Assembly (NCBI GenBank): GCA_903871545.1
Contig: CAIQHG010000016.1
Location: 1-45,302 of the forward strand
Length of the DNA stretch: 45,302 bases
Source: an uncultured Burkholderiales bacterium
GTDB lineage: Bacteria > Pseudomonadota > Gammaproteobacteria > Burkholderiales > Burkholderiaceae_C
Direction: 5' to 3'
The notes under the pieces are model-generated. The model did not search any database and was not told the origin of the DNA. It worked only from the letters and a program-made list of their open reading frames with translations. Positions 26,384 to 35,972 of this stretch are shown here, one piece after another; the first letter of the stretch is position 1, and each line of letters opens with the position of its first letter. The position numbers and the translations under genes are program-made.

Positions 26384-26665
26384 ATGGCCACATTTAAAAA
26401 GTTTAACAAAGACAAGCGCCCAAAGCGCAATACACAATCACTGCTTTTCAAGCGCAAGCGATTCTGCCGCTTTACGGTCACCGGTGTCGAGGAAATCGAT
26501 TACAAAGATATTGATACGTTGCGTGACTTTATTGCCGAAAACGGCAAAATCATCCCAGCTCGTTTGACTGGTACACGTGCTATTTTCCAGCGTCAACTCA
26601 ACACCGCAATCAAGCGCTCACGCTTTCTTGCGATGTTGCCTTACACCGATCAACACAAGATCTAA
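26384..26665 (+). CDS. rpsR: 30S ribosomal protein S18
   Basis: 93 residues: [39 protein letters not shown], and [20 protein letters not shown] are standard S18. A strong ribosome site GGGAGG lies 8 nt before the ATG. It starts 14 nt after priB and is followed by rplI after 12 nt, so it is translated from the same mRNA. S18 pairs with S6 on the small-subunit platform. Confidence 0.97.
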   Translation: MATFKKFNKDKRPKRNTQSLLFKRKRFCRFTVTGVEEIDYKDIDTLRDFIAENGKIIPARLTGTRAIFQRQLNTAIKRSRFLAMLPYTDQHKI

Positions 26666-26677
26666 GGACAATACATC

Positions 26678-27130
26678 ATGCAAATTATTCTTTTAGACAA
26701 AGTTGTCAACCTTGGAGACCTGGGTGACGTCGTTAAAGTTAAGGACGGTTTTGCTCGTAACTTTTTGATTCCTTCCGGGCGTGCTAGACGTGCTACGGAG
26801 GCCGCAATCAAAGATTTTGAGGCTCGTCGCGCTGAGTTAGAGAAAGTGGCAGCAGCAAAATTAGCCACTGCGAAGCAGTTGGGTGAAAAGCTGAGTGGCA
26901 CGACAGTTAAAGTGACCCAAAAGTCAGGTGTCGATGGTCGTTTGTTCGGCTCCGTTACCAACCACGATATAGCTGAGGAACTCAATAAGGGTGGTTACAC
27001 CGTGTTGAAGTCCCAGATCCGCATGCCCAATGGTCCTATCAAAATTGTGGGTGACTCCAGCGTCAGCCTCTCATTGCACACCGACGTTGTCGTTGAGATT
27101 AACGTGAGCGTTTACGGCGAGTCAGCGTAA
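26678..27130 (+). CDS. rplI: 50S ribosomal protein L9
   Basis: 150 residues, the usual length. The N-terminal domain [20 protein letters not shown], then [16 protein letters not shown], is followed by the long connecting helix (about residues 45-75) and a C-terminal rRNA-binding domain containing [20 protein letters not shown]. It closes the operon and is followed at once by a very strong terminator. Confidence 0.97.
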   Translation: MQIILLDKVVNLGDLGDVVKVKDGFARNFLIPSGRARRATEAAIKDFEARRAELEKVAAAKLATAKQLGEKLSGTTVKVTQKSGVDGRLFGSVTNHDIAEELNKGGYTVLKSQIRMPNGPIKIVGDSSVSLSLHTDVVVEINVSVYGESA

Positions 27131-27158
27131 CCTATCATTTACCCCTTTGGGGGTAACT

Positions 27159-27211
27159 AGCCAAAAAAGAGGGGGAGTCAGATATCATTTGACTCCCCCT
27201 CTTTTTTGGCT
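27159..27211. terminator. Perfect 22-bp stem terminator after rplI
   Basis: Positions 27159-27180 and 27190-27211 are perfect reverse complements, a 22-bp stem with a 9-nt loop and a central GGGGGAGTCA block flanked by A/T runs that work as T-tracts on either strand. A smaller hairpin (TTACCCC/GGGGTAA, 27139-27156) lies just upstream. It separates the ribosomal operon from dnaB. Confidence 0.9.
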
Positions 27212-27429
27212 GATGCAGCAAAATTAAACCGTTAAAAAGTTGTTAGACACTTATTCAGATTTATCGACTGGTTTTCAACAGGGTTGCGCACAGGCTCTAT
27301 CATTTAATTTTATTTGCAGCGACCCAAGTATGATTCTGAGGTTGACTCGGATGTATAGTTGATGAGTTCCCCGTCAGCAGCTTCAGGGCAGGTAGAGCCC
27401 CTCTTAGCCCTAATCTAATCTATCCAAGT

Positions 27430-28836
27430 ATGTCAGTCGTATCTTTTTCTCGAAACAAATTTTCATCTGAGTTGAGTGATCCTCAGATCGCTCAACTGCG
27501 CGTGCCCCCTCACTCTATTGAGGCGGAGTCTTGCGTGCTGGGTGGTTTGTTGTTGGACAACTCTGCTTGGGACAGAATCTCTGATGTAATCTCAGAGGGT
27601 GATTTCTATAAATTTGAACATCGCTTGATTTACGCATCATTAAAGGAGCTTATCTCTGTCAACCGCCCGGCCGATGTGATCACTGTGTTTGAGGCCCTAC
27701 AGGGGGTTGGTAAATCCGACGCTGTTGGCGGCTTAGGAGGTCTTAACTCACTTGCACAGTATGTGCCTAGCGCTGCCAACATAAGGCGTTACGCTGAGAT
27801 TGTGAGAGAACGAGCCATTTTGCGCAAATTAGTGCTTGCAAGTGATGAGATTGCAAACGAGGCATTCAATACGAAGGGTAAGCCTGTTTCTCAAATCTTA
27901 GAGGAGGCAGAGCAAAAAATATTCAAAATTGGAGAGGAAGGAGCAAGGCTTAGACAAGGTTTCCAACTCATGGATAAATTGATCTCTGAGTTGCTAGGAC
28001 GGGTGGAGGAGATGTCCCAACATCCAAATGATATAACGGGCGTGCCAAGCGGCTTTAGAGACTTTGATGAAATGACCTCAGGTCTTCAACCTGGGGACCT
28101 GGTCGTGCTCGCTGCTCGTCCCTCAATGGGCAAGACCGCGTTGGCCATAAATATTGCAGAGCATGTAGCCGTTACAGAGGGGCTCCCCGTTGCAGTGTTC
28201 TCCATGGAGATGGGGGCCTCACAACTTGCGATTCGTTTGGTAGGCTCAATTGGACGTATCGATCAGGGCCATTTAAGAACAGGCAGATTAAGCGATGATG
28301 AATGGCCCCGTTTGACTCAAGCCGTTGAGAGACTTCAAAGTGTCTCCCTCTTCATAGACGAGACGCCTGGACTCAGTCCAAGCGAGCTCAGGGCCAACGC
28401 TAAAAAGCTGTCCCGCCAGTGCGGCAAACTTGGGCTAATCGTAGTCGATTATTTGCAGCTCATGTCAACAGGTTCTTCCGACGGAGATAACCGCGCAACT
28501 GAGCTTGGTGAGATATCCAGGGGCTTGAAGATGCTTGCCAAAGAGTTGCAGTGCCCCATCATTGCACTTTCTCAGTTGAATAGAGGGGTTGAGACACGAA
28601 CAGATAAACGCCCCATGATGAGCGATTTGAGAGAGTCCGGCGCGATTGAGCAAGACGCAGATGTAATCATGTTCATCTACAGAGATGATTATTACTTCAA
28701 AGATTCCAAAGAGCCAGGGGTCGCAGAAATCATTATCGGCAAACAAAGAAACGGTCCCACTGGGACCGTCAAGTTAACCTTCTTAAAGCCACTGACCAAA
28801 TTTGAGACTATGGCGCGGGGCAATGAGAGGGATTAA
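27430..28836 (+). CDS. dnaB: Replicative DNA helicase DnaB
   Basis: 468 residues. The N-terminal primase-interacting domain (about 20-125: PPHSIEAESCVLGGLLLDN) is joined by a linker to the RecA-like motor. Walker A is AARPSMGKTALAINIAEH (about residues 230-247), with FSMEMGASQLAIRL, Walker B LIVVDYLQLM, and SDLRESGAIEQDADVIMFIYR with the arginine-finger region. It unwinds DNA at the replication fork as a hexamer. A 215-nt leader separates it from the rplI terminator, so it has its own promoter. Confidence 0.97.
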   Translation: MSVVSFSRNKFSSELSDPQIAQLRVPPHSIEAESCVLGGLLLDNSAWDRISDVISEGDFYKFEHRLIYASLKELISVNRPADVITVFEALQGVGKSDAVGGLGGLNSLAQYVPSAANIRRYAEIVRERAILRKLVLASDEIANEAFNTKGKPVSQILEEAEQKIFKIGEEGARLRQGFQLMDKLISELLGRVEEMSQHPNDITGVPSGFRDFDEMTSGLQPGDLVVLAARPSMGKTALAINIAEHVAVTEGLPVAVFSMEMGASQLAIRLVGSIGRIDQGHLRTGRLSDDEWPRLTQAVERLQSVSLFIDETPGLSPSELRANAKKLSRQCGKLGLIVVDYLQLMSTGSSDGDNRATELGEISRGLKMLAKELQCPIIALSQLNRGVETRTDKRPMMSDLRESGAIEQDADVIMFIYRDDYYFKDSKEPGVAEIIIGKQRNGPTGTVKLTFLKPLTKFETMARGNERD

Positions 28837-28862
28837 GTCTTTGCTACTTTGCGCCAAGCAAA

Positions 28863-30554
28863 TTAAAGTACGTCACTTGCAAAGTCAGCAAGCCTTGAGC
28901 GCTCACCCCTAGCCAGGGTAATGTGTCCCCCGTGAGGCCAGCCTTTAAAACGATCGACTGCGTAAGTTAACCCAGATGATCCCTCAGTTAGGTAGGGCGT
29001 ATCAATTTGAGCAAGGTTGCCCATGCAAATAATTTTGCTACCCGGTCCAGCACGCGTAATCAGTGTCTTCATTTGTTTGGGGGTTAAGTTCTGCGCTTCA
29101 TCTATGATCACGTACTTGCTCATAAAGGTGCGACCGCGCATGAAGTTCATGCTCTTGATTTTGATTCGACTTCTGATTAACTCATTGGTTGCCGCACGGC
29201 CCCACTCACCAGAGCCCGAATCGGTTTTAGCCAACACTTCAAGATTATCGTCAAGTGCGCCCATCCAAGGCCCCATTTTCTCCTCCTCCGTGCCGGGTAA
29301 GAAACCAATGTCCTCGCCCACACTGACGGTTGCACGGGTCATGATGATCTCTGTGTATCTGCGGTCATCTAGGACCTGAGTTAACCCAGCTGCCAAAGCC
29401 ATCAACGTTTTGCCCGTGCCTGCTGTGCCGGTGAGGGTCACAAAGTCAATGTCAGGATCAGTGAGCAGGTTGATTGCAAAGTTTTGTTCCCTGTTACGAG
29501 CAGTCACACCCCACACAGAGTTTTTAATATGATGAAAATCTTTGAGTGTTTTTAACACCGCCGTCTTGCCCCTGATCTCAGTGACTCGAGCATAAAAGTT
29601 AGGCTCTCCAGGGACCTCTAGGTAGACAAACTGATTGATATGCAGATCTGCAACGATGGGACCAGAAAATCTGTAGAAAGTATGACTCCCACTTTGCCAA
29701 CTCTCAATTGTTTTATCCTGTTTGAGCCAAAAATCATGCGGCAGAGCCAATGAACCTGAATAAAGGAGGTCCCCGTCGTCCAAAGTTTTGTCGTTCTCGT
29801 AGTCCTCTGCTGCCAAGCCCAGGGCACGCGCTTTGACACGCATGTTGATGTCTTTAGAGACAAGCACAACCTCTCTTGGGGCCAACTTCTCAACAAGTGC
29901 GCCAACCACACCAAGTATTTGGTTATCTGCCTTGCCTTGGGGCAAACTATCCGGTAATTTGTAGTTTAGGGGCTGAGTTTGGAACATCAACTTGCCTGTC
30001 ACCTCGATATGCCCAGTTGCATCAAGTTTGAGGCCGGCGGTGATGTCAGCGTTATGGGTACCTGCCAACGCATCTAGTGTGCGTGAGGTTTGTCTTGCGT
30101 TGCGCGCAACCTCTGTCATCCCCTTTTTATGGCCATCGAGTTCCTCAAGAACAATCATGGGCAAGAAGATGTCATTTTCCTCGAAACGGAACAAACACAT
30201 TGGGTCGTGCAACAACACATTGGTATCCAAGACAAAGAGCTTGCTTGGACCCGCAGTCTTTTTCTTGACCTTCTTTTTCTCTATTGCAACAGGTTTTTTA
30301 GCGCCAGAGGAGCTGCGAGCTGCGCTTTGAAGTACTTGTATGCTCTCAGTGTGATCTACGGTGAGTAGATCGCTGTCGTCTTGGGTAACCCCCCCGCCTA
30401 TCATTGCAAAATCATCATCTACATTTGAAACGGGTTGTGAGAAATGAGACTCCTCATGTGGGTCTTTACGTGAATTGCTCACAATCAAAGATGAGTCATA
30501 GCTCTCCTTGGCAAGAGTGGACGCGCGCTTGGTCGGGGCGGGTGGTAAAGGCAT
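28863..30554 (-). CDS. PIN-domain/PhoH-type ATPase (PhoH2-like)
   Basis: 563 residues from ATG 30554; an upstream frame to 30605 runs into a terminator hairpin, so it is not preferred. After about 100 disordered residues comes a PIN domain: KLFVLDTNVLLHDPMCLFRF, later LVSKDINMRVKARALG. The C-terminal PhoH ATPase has Walker A TGTAGTGKTLMALAAG, Walker B YVIIDEAQNLTPKQMKTL, and GNLAQIDTPYL. PIN-PhoH proteins act on RNA as unwinding RNases. A terminator-like hairpin about 50 nt upstream may attenuate expression. It is downstream of bcp on the same strand and convergent with dnaB. Confidence 0.88.
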   Translation of the reverse strand: MPLPPAPTKRASTLAKESYDSSLIVSNSRKDPHEESHFSQPVSNVDDDFAMIGGGVTQDDSDLLTVDHTESIQVLQSAARSSSGAKKPVAIEKKKVKKKTAGPSKLFVLDTNVLLHDPMCLFRFEENDIFLPMIVLEELDGHKKGMTEVARNARQTSRTLDALAGTHNADITAGLKLDATGHIEVTGKLMFQTQPLNYKLPDSLPQGKADNQILGVVGALVEKLAPREVVLVSKDINMRVKARALGLAAEDYENDKTLDDGDLLYSGSLALPHDFWLKQDKTIESWQSGSHTFYRFSGPIVADLHINQFVYLEVPGEPNFYARVTEIRGKTAVLKTLKDFHHIKNSVWGVTARNREQNFAINLLTDPDIDFVTLTGTAGTGKTLMALAAGLTQVLDDRRYTEIIMTRATVSVGEDIGFLPGTEEEKMGPWMGALDDNLEVLAKTDSGSGEWGRAATNELIRSRIKIKSMNFMRGRTFMSKYVIIDEAQNLTPKQMKTLITRAGPGSKIICMGNLAQIDTPYLTEGSSGLTYAVDRFKGWPHGGHITLARGERSRLADFASDVL

Positions 30555-30602
30555 AGGTTGTTGTGTTTTTGGGGGTGATTGATAAAGAAGGATCAGCAGC
30601 AA

Positions 30603-30638
30603 CAAAAAAGCCGCATAAGGACTGAACCTTTGCGGCTT
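30603..30638 (-). terminator. Rho-independent terminator between bcp and the phoH-like gene
   Basis: On the minus strand AAGCCGCA (30638-30631) pairs with TGCGGCTT (30615-30608), extended by an AAGG/CCTT pairing with one bulged base, then TTTTTTG. It lies 240 nt after bcp and only about 50 nt before the phoH-like start. It could therefore end bcp transcripts or serve as an attenuator for the downstream gene. Confidence 0.7.
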
Positions 30639-30880
30639 GATTAAAAATGCGTGAGATTGCTTTTATAAACATATCGTTGTTGATGATAACCGAACAAAAA
30701 CACAGAAAAGCAAACTAATTTCATAAAAATTAGAAAATTTAGATTGTGTATTTCACATTTTCGTCACAACTGGGGTTCTACCCGGCCAAAGGTAGAAATA
30801 AAGCTTCTAGCTCTTAAGCTAGTTATAGGTTAGTGCAAACATCAGTGCACTTATTTTCGACTATGTAAAGTTGGAAACGA

Positions 30881-31366
30881 TTAAGCTGTTGCGGCAGATT
30901 TTTTAAGCGCCTTGACCGCTTTTAGTACCTCATCAACATGCCCAAGCACTTTAAGTCCGCGCCACTCCTCTTTGAGCAGTCCATCTGCACCAATCAGAAA
31001 TGTGCTTCGCTCGATGCCTTTAACTTTTTTGCCGTACATGATCTTGTTTTTAACCACACCAAACATGTGGCACATCTTCTCCTCTGTATCAGCAATAAGC
31101 TCAAAGGGCAATTCCAACTGTTCTTTAAAGCTGTCATGAGACTTCATGTTATCTCTGGATACTCCAAATACGACGGCTCCTGCTTTTGCAAAGTCTTTGT
31201 ATTTATCCCTAAATTGCATGGCCTCGGTTGTGCACCCGGGTGTGTTGTCCTTTGGGTAAAAGTAAAGAACCAGGGTCTTCCCAGTGTGAGAATGATTAGT
31301 AACTTTCACTCCGCCCGTAGCCATCGCTTCAAAGTCAGGTATAGGTTTGTTGAGAACGATCGCCAT
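30881..31366 (-). CDS. bcp: Thioredoxin-dependent peroxiredoxin, Bcp type
   Basis: 161 residues. It reduces hydroperoxides in the cytosol. The peroxidatic Cys is in DNTPGCTTEAMQFRD (about residue 44). In E. coli Bcp a second Cys follows five residues later; here that place is Met (EAMQF), so the enzyme would work as a 1-Cys type or use another Cys such as that in MCHMFGV. GVSRDNMKSHDSFKEQLELP and the catalytic Arg in IERSTFLIG are typical. It precedes the phoH-like gene on the same strand. Confidence 0.92.
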   Translation of the reverse strand: MAIVLNKPIPDFEAMATGGVKVTNHSHTGKTLVLYFYPKDNTPGCTTEAMQFRDKYKDFAKAGAVVFGVSRDNMKSHDSFKEQLELPFELIADTEEKMCHMFGVVKNKIMYGKKVKGIERSTFLIGADGLLKEEWRGLKVLGHVDEVLKAVKALKKSAATA

Positions 31367-31446
31367 AATTCTTCAATCCGGTCAACTATCAATATAACAA
31401 ACAGATTCAATAAGAAACTGCAACAACCTTGTATTTTAACTCGAAA

Positions 31447-31845
31447 TTAAAGCTCGAGCTGGTTTTCCTTGGTGCCCCCTTGAATCAGCAGAGCTGCGGC
31501 TACTTTTCTGCCCTCGCCGGCCAATATGTTGTAAGTCCTGCAGGCCGCTTTGGTGTCCATCGTCTCAACCCCTATTCCCCTGCGAGTTAACTCACGCAGC
31601 CACTCGGCGGGGGCAAAGACAATGGAGTCCCCGCTGCCGTATATCAGCAACTCAATATCCAACTCTTGGAGTCCCGAGAATGCCATTTCCCCAAGGCTAT
31701 TTGGATCAGAAAAAGGCCATTTTTGCCTAAGCCCGGCAGAGGAAATTATTAAACTATGGGTAAATTTATCCCCGTTTAGGGCAATCCAACCCAATCCGTA
31801 TCCGGTGACGGCTTGAGTTTGAATCTGATCGGGCTGAAGTTTCAT
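31447..31845 (-). CDS. Mth938-like domain protein (DUF498)
   Basis: A 132-residue protein with the DUF498/Mth938 fold: YGLGWIALNGDKFTHSLIIS, LIYGSGDSIVFAPAEWLREL, then IGVETMDTKAACRTYNILAGEGRKVAAAL. The human homologue NDUFAF3 assists respiratory complex I assembly; bacterial members have no firm role. It is divergent from alaA, with 130 nt between the starts. Confidence 0.88.
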   Translation of the reverse strand: MKLQPDQIQTQAVTGYGLGWIALNGDKFTHSLIISSAGLRQKWPFSDPNSLGEMAFSGLQELDIELLIYGSGDSIVFAPAEWLRELTRRGIGVETMDTKAACRTYNILAGEGRKVAAALLIQGGTKENQLEL

Positions 31846-31975
31846 GAAATTTCACACAATGAGGGGTGTTTTTTTCTCTAAATATGTTCCAATTATAGGT
31901 TCGTCCCCGTTTGAGAGCATTAGCCACACAAAACGCGAGCGAAATAGACGCAAAACTTCCATTACAGGCCTCTTG

Positions 31976-33202
31976 ATGAATCCCATACTCAAATCCAATA
32001 AGTTAGCCAACGTTTGCTACGACATCAGGGGGCCGGTGATGGACCGCGCTCGTGTGATGGAGGATGAGGGACACAAAATTATCAAGCTTAATATTGGAAA
32101 TTTAGCTGTGTTTGGTTTCGATGCGCCTGAGGAAATTCAGCAAGACATGATTCGTAACCTCCCACACGCAGCTGCCTACTCAGATAGCAAAGGTATCTTT
32201 GCTGCTCGTAAAGCCGTTATGCATTATTCCCAAGAGCAAGGCATAAAGGGTGTCATCCTAGATGATATCTATTTGGGTAACGGTGCAAGTGAGTTGATTG
32301 TGATGGCCACCAACGGGCTATTAAACGACGGTGACGAGTTGCTTATCCCCTCGCCCGACTATCCACTTTGGACCGCTGCTGTCTCTCTTTCAGGAGGCAC
32401 TCCCGTGCATTACACCTGCCGGGAGGAGAACGATTGGATGCCTGACCTAGATGATATTCGCTCAAAAATAAACAGCAACACCAAAGGCATTGTGGTTATC
32501 AATCCCAATAATCCCACAGGGGCGCTTTATTCTGACGAGCTTTTGAGGGGGATTATTCAAATCGCTAGAGAGCATCAACTGGTCATCTTTGCAGATGAGG
32601 TGTATGACAAGGTCTTATACGACGGGGAGAGACACACGGCAATTGCAAGTTTATCAACGGACGTTTTAACGCTTACCTTCAACTCTTTGTCAAAAAGTTA
32701 CCGCTCCTGCGGCTACCGCGCGGGTTGGTTGATTGTGTCGGGTGAGAAAAAAGCGGCCAAAGACTATATCGAGGGTCTGAACATGCTCTCATCGATGCGT
32801 TTGTGCGCAAATGTGCCTGGCCAATGGGCTATTCAAACTGCACTCGGCGGATACCAAACCATCAACGACCTTATCAAAGAGGGCGGCAGACTTAGGAGGC
32901 AAAGAGACATTGCTTATGAGCTAATCACTGCCATTCCGGGGGTGACCTGCGTTAAACCAAAAGCGGCGCTTTATATGTTTCCAAAGCTCGATCCCGCTAT
33001 TTATCCAATTGTGGACGATCAAAAATTTATTTTTGAGCTTCTAAATGAAACCAAAGTACTCCTAGTCCAAGGCACGGGCTTTAACTGGAAAAACCCAGAT
33101 CATTTCAGGATTGTCTTTCTTCCCCACGAAGATGACCTCAGAGAGGCTATCGGGCGAATTGCAAAATTTTTACAAAACTACAGAGCTAATCACAAAAAAT
33201 GA
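31976..33202 (+). CDS. alaA: Alanine-synthesising aminotransferase AlaA
   Basis: A 408-residue PLP-dependent class I aminotransferase that makes alanine from pyruvate and glutamate. MNPILKSNKLANVCYDIRGP at 31976 aligns with the start of E. coli AlaA, so the 44-codon upstream extension is not used. PLP contacts include NPNNPTGALY, FADEVYDKVLYD and the Schiff-base Lys in NSLSKSYRSCGYRAGW. A usually conserved NPAPFGF reads NLAVFGF. Its stop overlaps the hom start (ATGA), so the two are coupled. Confidence 0.9.
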   Translation: MNPILKSNKLANVCYDIRGPVMDRARVMEDEGHKIIKLNIGNLAVFGFDAPEEIQQDMIRNLPHAAAYSDSKGIFAARKAVMHYSQEQGIKGVILDDIYLGNGASELIVMATNGLLNDGDELLIPSPDYPLWTAAVSLSGGTPVHYTCREENDWMPDLDDIRSKINSNTKGIVVINPNNPTGALYSDELLRGIIQIAREHQLVIFADEVYDKVLYDGERHTAIASLSTDVLTLTFNSLSKSYRSCGYRAGWLIVSGEKKAAKDYIEGLNMLSSMRLCANVPGQWAIQTALGGYQTINDLIKEGGRLRRQRDIAYELITAIPGVTCVKPKAALYMFPKLDPAIYPIVDDQKFIFELLNETKVLLVQGTGFNWKNPDHFRIVFLPHEDDLREAIGRIAKFLQNYRANHKK

Positions 33203-34530
33203 AACCCATTCAAGTTGGCTTACTCGGAGTTGGAACCGTAGGAAGAGGTACCTTTGAGGTCCTCAGGCGTAACCAAGAGGAGATCAAGCGCCGCGCAGGC
33301 AGGGGGATTGAGATCACGGTGGTTGCAGACCTAGACACACAACGTGCTAAGGGCCTCGTCGGCGAGGCCGTAAAGGTGGTGGGCAACGCAAAAGAGGTGA
33401 TTGCCAACCCTGATATTGATATCGTTATTGAGCTGATCGGTGGGTACACAGTTGCTAAAGATTTGGTTTTAGCTGCAATTGAAGCAGGCAAACATGTCGT
33501 GACCGCAAATAAAGCACTAATTGCGGTTCACGGTACCGAGATTTTTGCAGCTGCGCACAAACGAGGAGTGATGATTTGCTTTGAGGCCGCTGTTGCTGGG
33601 GGCATCCCCATTATCAAAGCTTTGCGCGAAGGATTGACTGCCAATAGGATTGAGTGGATTGCAGGAATCATCAACGGTACAACCAACTATATTTTGTCTG
33701 AGATGCGTGACAAAGGTTTGGCTTTTGATACCGCATTAAAAGCGGCTCAAGAGCTGGGCTACGCAGAAGCTGATCCCACCTTTGACGTTGAGGGAGTGGA
33801 CGCGGCTCACAAAGCGACGATCATGTCAGCAATTGCTTTTGGGATCCCCGTTCAGTTCAACAAAGCGTATGTTGAGGGCATCTCAAAGCTTCAAGCCCAA
33901 GACATTCGTTACGCTGAGCAACTGGGCTACAGAATAAAGCTCCTAGGCATCACCAAACGCGTTCGGCATGAGGCCATAGCCGAGAAAGAGGCCATTGAGC
34001 TCAGGGTGCACCCTTGCTTGGTCCCGTCAAAGCGTTTGATAGCCAATGTTGAAGGCGCAATGAACGCGGTCATGATTCAAGCAGATGCGGTGGGTACAAC
34101 TCTTTATTACGGCAAAGGCGCGGGCAGTGAGCCCACTGCTAGCGCCGTCATTGCTGATTTGGTTGATGTGACGCGCTTAATGACGGCTGACCCCCTCAAC
34201 CGTGTGCCCCACCTTGCGTTCCAGCCAGACTCGATGAGCAATTTATCCATTCTGCCGATGCAAGATGTGCACACAAGTTACTATTTAAGGCTTGTAGTGG
34301 CAGATGAGACGGGGGTGCTTGCCAAAATCACGGGTATTTTGGCGCAAACCGATATCAGCATTGATGCCGTACTTCAAAGGCCCACCGCAGAGTCTAAGCA
34401 AGAGACGGATCTTATTATTTTGACCCATACTTGTTTAGAGGCTCACATGAACGCTGCAATGACTCAGATTCAAGCTCTCAAATCTGTGCTCGCGCCTATT
34501 GTGCGTATCAGAAAGGAAGATCTCTCTTAA
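33199..34530 (+). CDS. hom: Homoserine dehydrogenase
   Basis: 443 residues. It reduces aspartate semialdehyde to homoserine for threonine and methionine. The NAD(P) site is VGLLGVGTVGRGTFEVL at the N-terminus, then VVTANKALIA. The catalytic region contains GIINGTTNYILSEM and LGYAEADPTFDVEGVDAAHK. A C-terminal ACT domain (about residues 360-443: YLRLVVADETGVLAKITGIL) allows feedback control by threonine. It overlaps alaA by 4 nt and thrC by 1 nt. Confidence 0.97.
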   Translation: MKPIQVGLLGVGTVGRGTFEVLRRNQEEIKRRAGRGIEITVVADLDTQRAKGLVGEAVKVVGNAKEVIANPDIDIVIELIGGYTVAKDLVLAAIEAGKHVVTANKALIAVHGTEIFAAAHKRGVMICFEAAVAGGIPIIKALREGLTANRIEWIAGIINGTTNYILSEMRDKGLAFDTALKAAQELGYAEADPTFDVEGVDAAHKATIMSAIAFGIPVQFNKAYVEGISKLQAQDIRYAEQLGYRIKLLGITKRVRHEAIAEKEAIELRVHPCLVPSKRLIANVEGAMNAVMIQADAVGTTLYYGKGAGSEPTASAVIADLVDVTRLMTADPLNRVPHLAFQPDSMSNLSILPMQDVHTSYYLRLVVADETGVLAKITGILAQTDISIDAVLQRPTAESKQETDLIILTHTCLEAHMNAAMTQIQALKSVLAPIVRIRKEDLS

Positions 34531-35972
34531 TGCGTTACATATCGACTCGCTCTGAGGGAGCGCCTCGTCAGTTTTGTGAAATTCTTTTAGAGGGGCTTGC
34601 CCCAGACGGGGGACTGTATTTGCCTGAGCGTTACCCCTCACTGCGCCTAGAGGATTTAAGCCGCTTACGGACAATCTTTGATCAAGACGGCTATGCTAAT
34701 TTAGCTTATGAGGTACTCCAATTTTTTGTGGATGATATTGATGCGAGCGACTTAAAGGCACTTTGCGTAAGGACTTACACCGAGGAAGTTTTCGCAAGTC
34801 CATTGATCGCCCCTGTCAGGGCCTTGGAGGAGGGTCTTTTTATTCAGGCCCTCTCCAACGGTCCTACACTTGCATTTAAAGACATGGCCATGCAGTTGCT
34901 TGGTAATTTGTTTGAATATCAGCTCTCCCGAACGGGCAAGCGACTCAATATTTTAGGCGCTACTTCGGGCGACACGGGCAGCGCAGCAGAGTACGCAATG
35001 AGGGGGAAAAAGGGGGTGAGGGTCTTTATGACCAGTCCCAAAGACCGAATGAGCGCCTTTCAGCAAGCACAAATGTTTAGCTTGCAAGATGAGAATATAT
35101 TTAATATCGCAATCGAAGGCGTCTTTGATGACTGCCAAGATATTGTTAAAGCTGTTTCAAGTGATCTTGCTTTTAAAACCAATTACTCAATTGGAACCGT
35201 AAACTCGATTAACTGGGCAAGATTGCTTGCTCAGGTTGTTTATTATTTTGCGGGCTACTTTCAGGTTCTGTCACAAACGGGGTTGAATGTAGGTCAGAAA
35301 ATTAGCTTCTCAGTGCCGAGTGGCAATTTTGGCAACGTCTGCGCAGGACACGTCGCAAGGATGATGGGCCTGCCAATCGATCAATTGGTTGTTGCAACCA
35401 ATGAAAACGATGTGCTGGATGAGTTTTTTAAAACGGGTGTCTACAAAGTTCGCACCAGCGCCAACACGCATGAGACGACAAGTCCGTCGATGGACATCTC
35501 AAAGGCTAGTAATTTTGAGCGTTTTGTGTTTGATCTTTTGCTGCGCGACAGCGGGCTTACGAAGTCCTTGTTTGACGATCAAATTTCTAATAAAGGTTTT
35601 TTTGATCTCAGTAAAAATCCTTTGTTTACCCATCTGAAAGAGAAATACGGTTTTATTAGCGGTAAAAGTACGCATCAGACGAGAATTGCGACAATCCAAG
35701 AGGTTTACGCAAAGCACCACCAAATAATTGACCCGCATACTGCCGACGGGGTGTGGGTGGGAAGAGGGGTTGCTCAAAGGGGAACACCTATGGTGGTGCT
35801 TGAAACAGCTCTTCCCATCAAATTTGCTTCAACCATTGTGGAGGCTTTGGGCAAAGAGCCCCCTAGGCCCTCTAAATTTGAGGGCATCGAGTCACTATCC
35901 AAAAAAGTACTTAATTTGCCTCGTGACGTTGGTTTGATAAAAGAATTAATAAAAGCAAACTGCAATGACTGA
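34530..35972 (+). CDS. thrC: Threonine synthase
   Basis: 480 residues from ATG 34530, which overlaps the hom stop as TAATG and has AAAGGAAG upstream. MRYISTRSEGAPRQFCEILL, then GLAPDGGLYLPE is the thrC start. The PLP Lys is in SNGPTLAFKDMAMQLLG. LGATSGDTGSAAEYAMRGKK and FSVPSGNFGNVCAGHVA bind cofactor phosphate. It converts O-phosphohomoserine to threonine. Confidence 0.97.
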   Translation: MRYISTRSEGAPRQFCEILLEGLAPDGGLYLPERYPSLRLEDLSRLRTIFDQDGYANLAYEVLQFFVDDIDASDLKALCVRTYTEEVFASPLIAPVRALEEGLFIQALSNGPTLAFKDMAMQLLGNLFEYQLSRTGKRLNILGATSGDTGSAAEYAMRGKKGVRVFMTSPKDRMSAFQQAQMFSLQDENIFNIAIEGVFDDCQDIVKAVSSDLAFKTNYSIGTVNSINWARLLAQVVYYFAGYFQVLSQTGLNVGQKISFSVPSGNFGNVCAGHVARMMGLPIDQLVVATNENDVLDEFFKTGVYKVRTSANTHETTSPSMDISKASNFERFVFDLLLRDSGLTKSLFDDQISNKGFFDLSKNPLFTHLKEKYGFISGKSTHQTRIATIQEVYAKHHQIIDPHTADGVWVGRGVAQRGTPMVVLETALPIKFASTIVEALGKEPPRPSKFEGIESLSKKVLNLPRDVGLIKELIKANCND

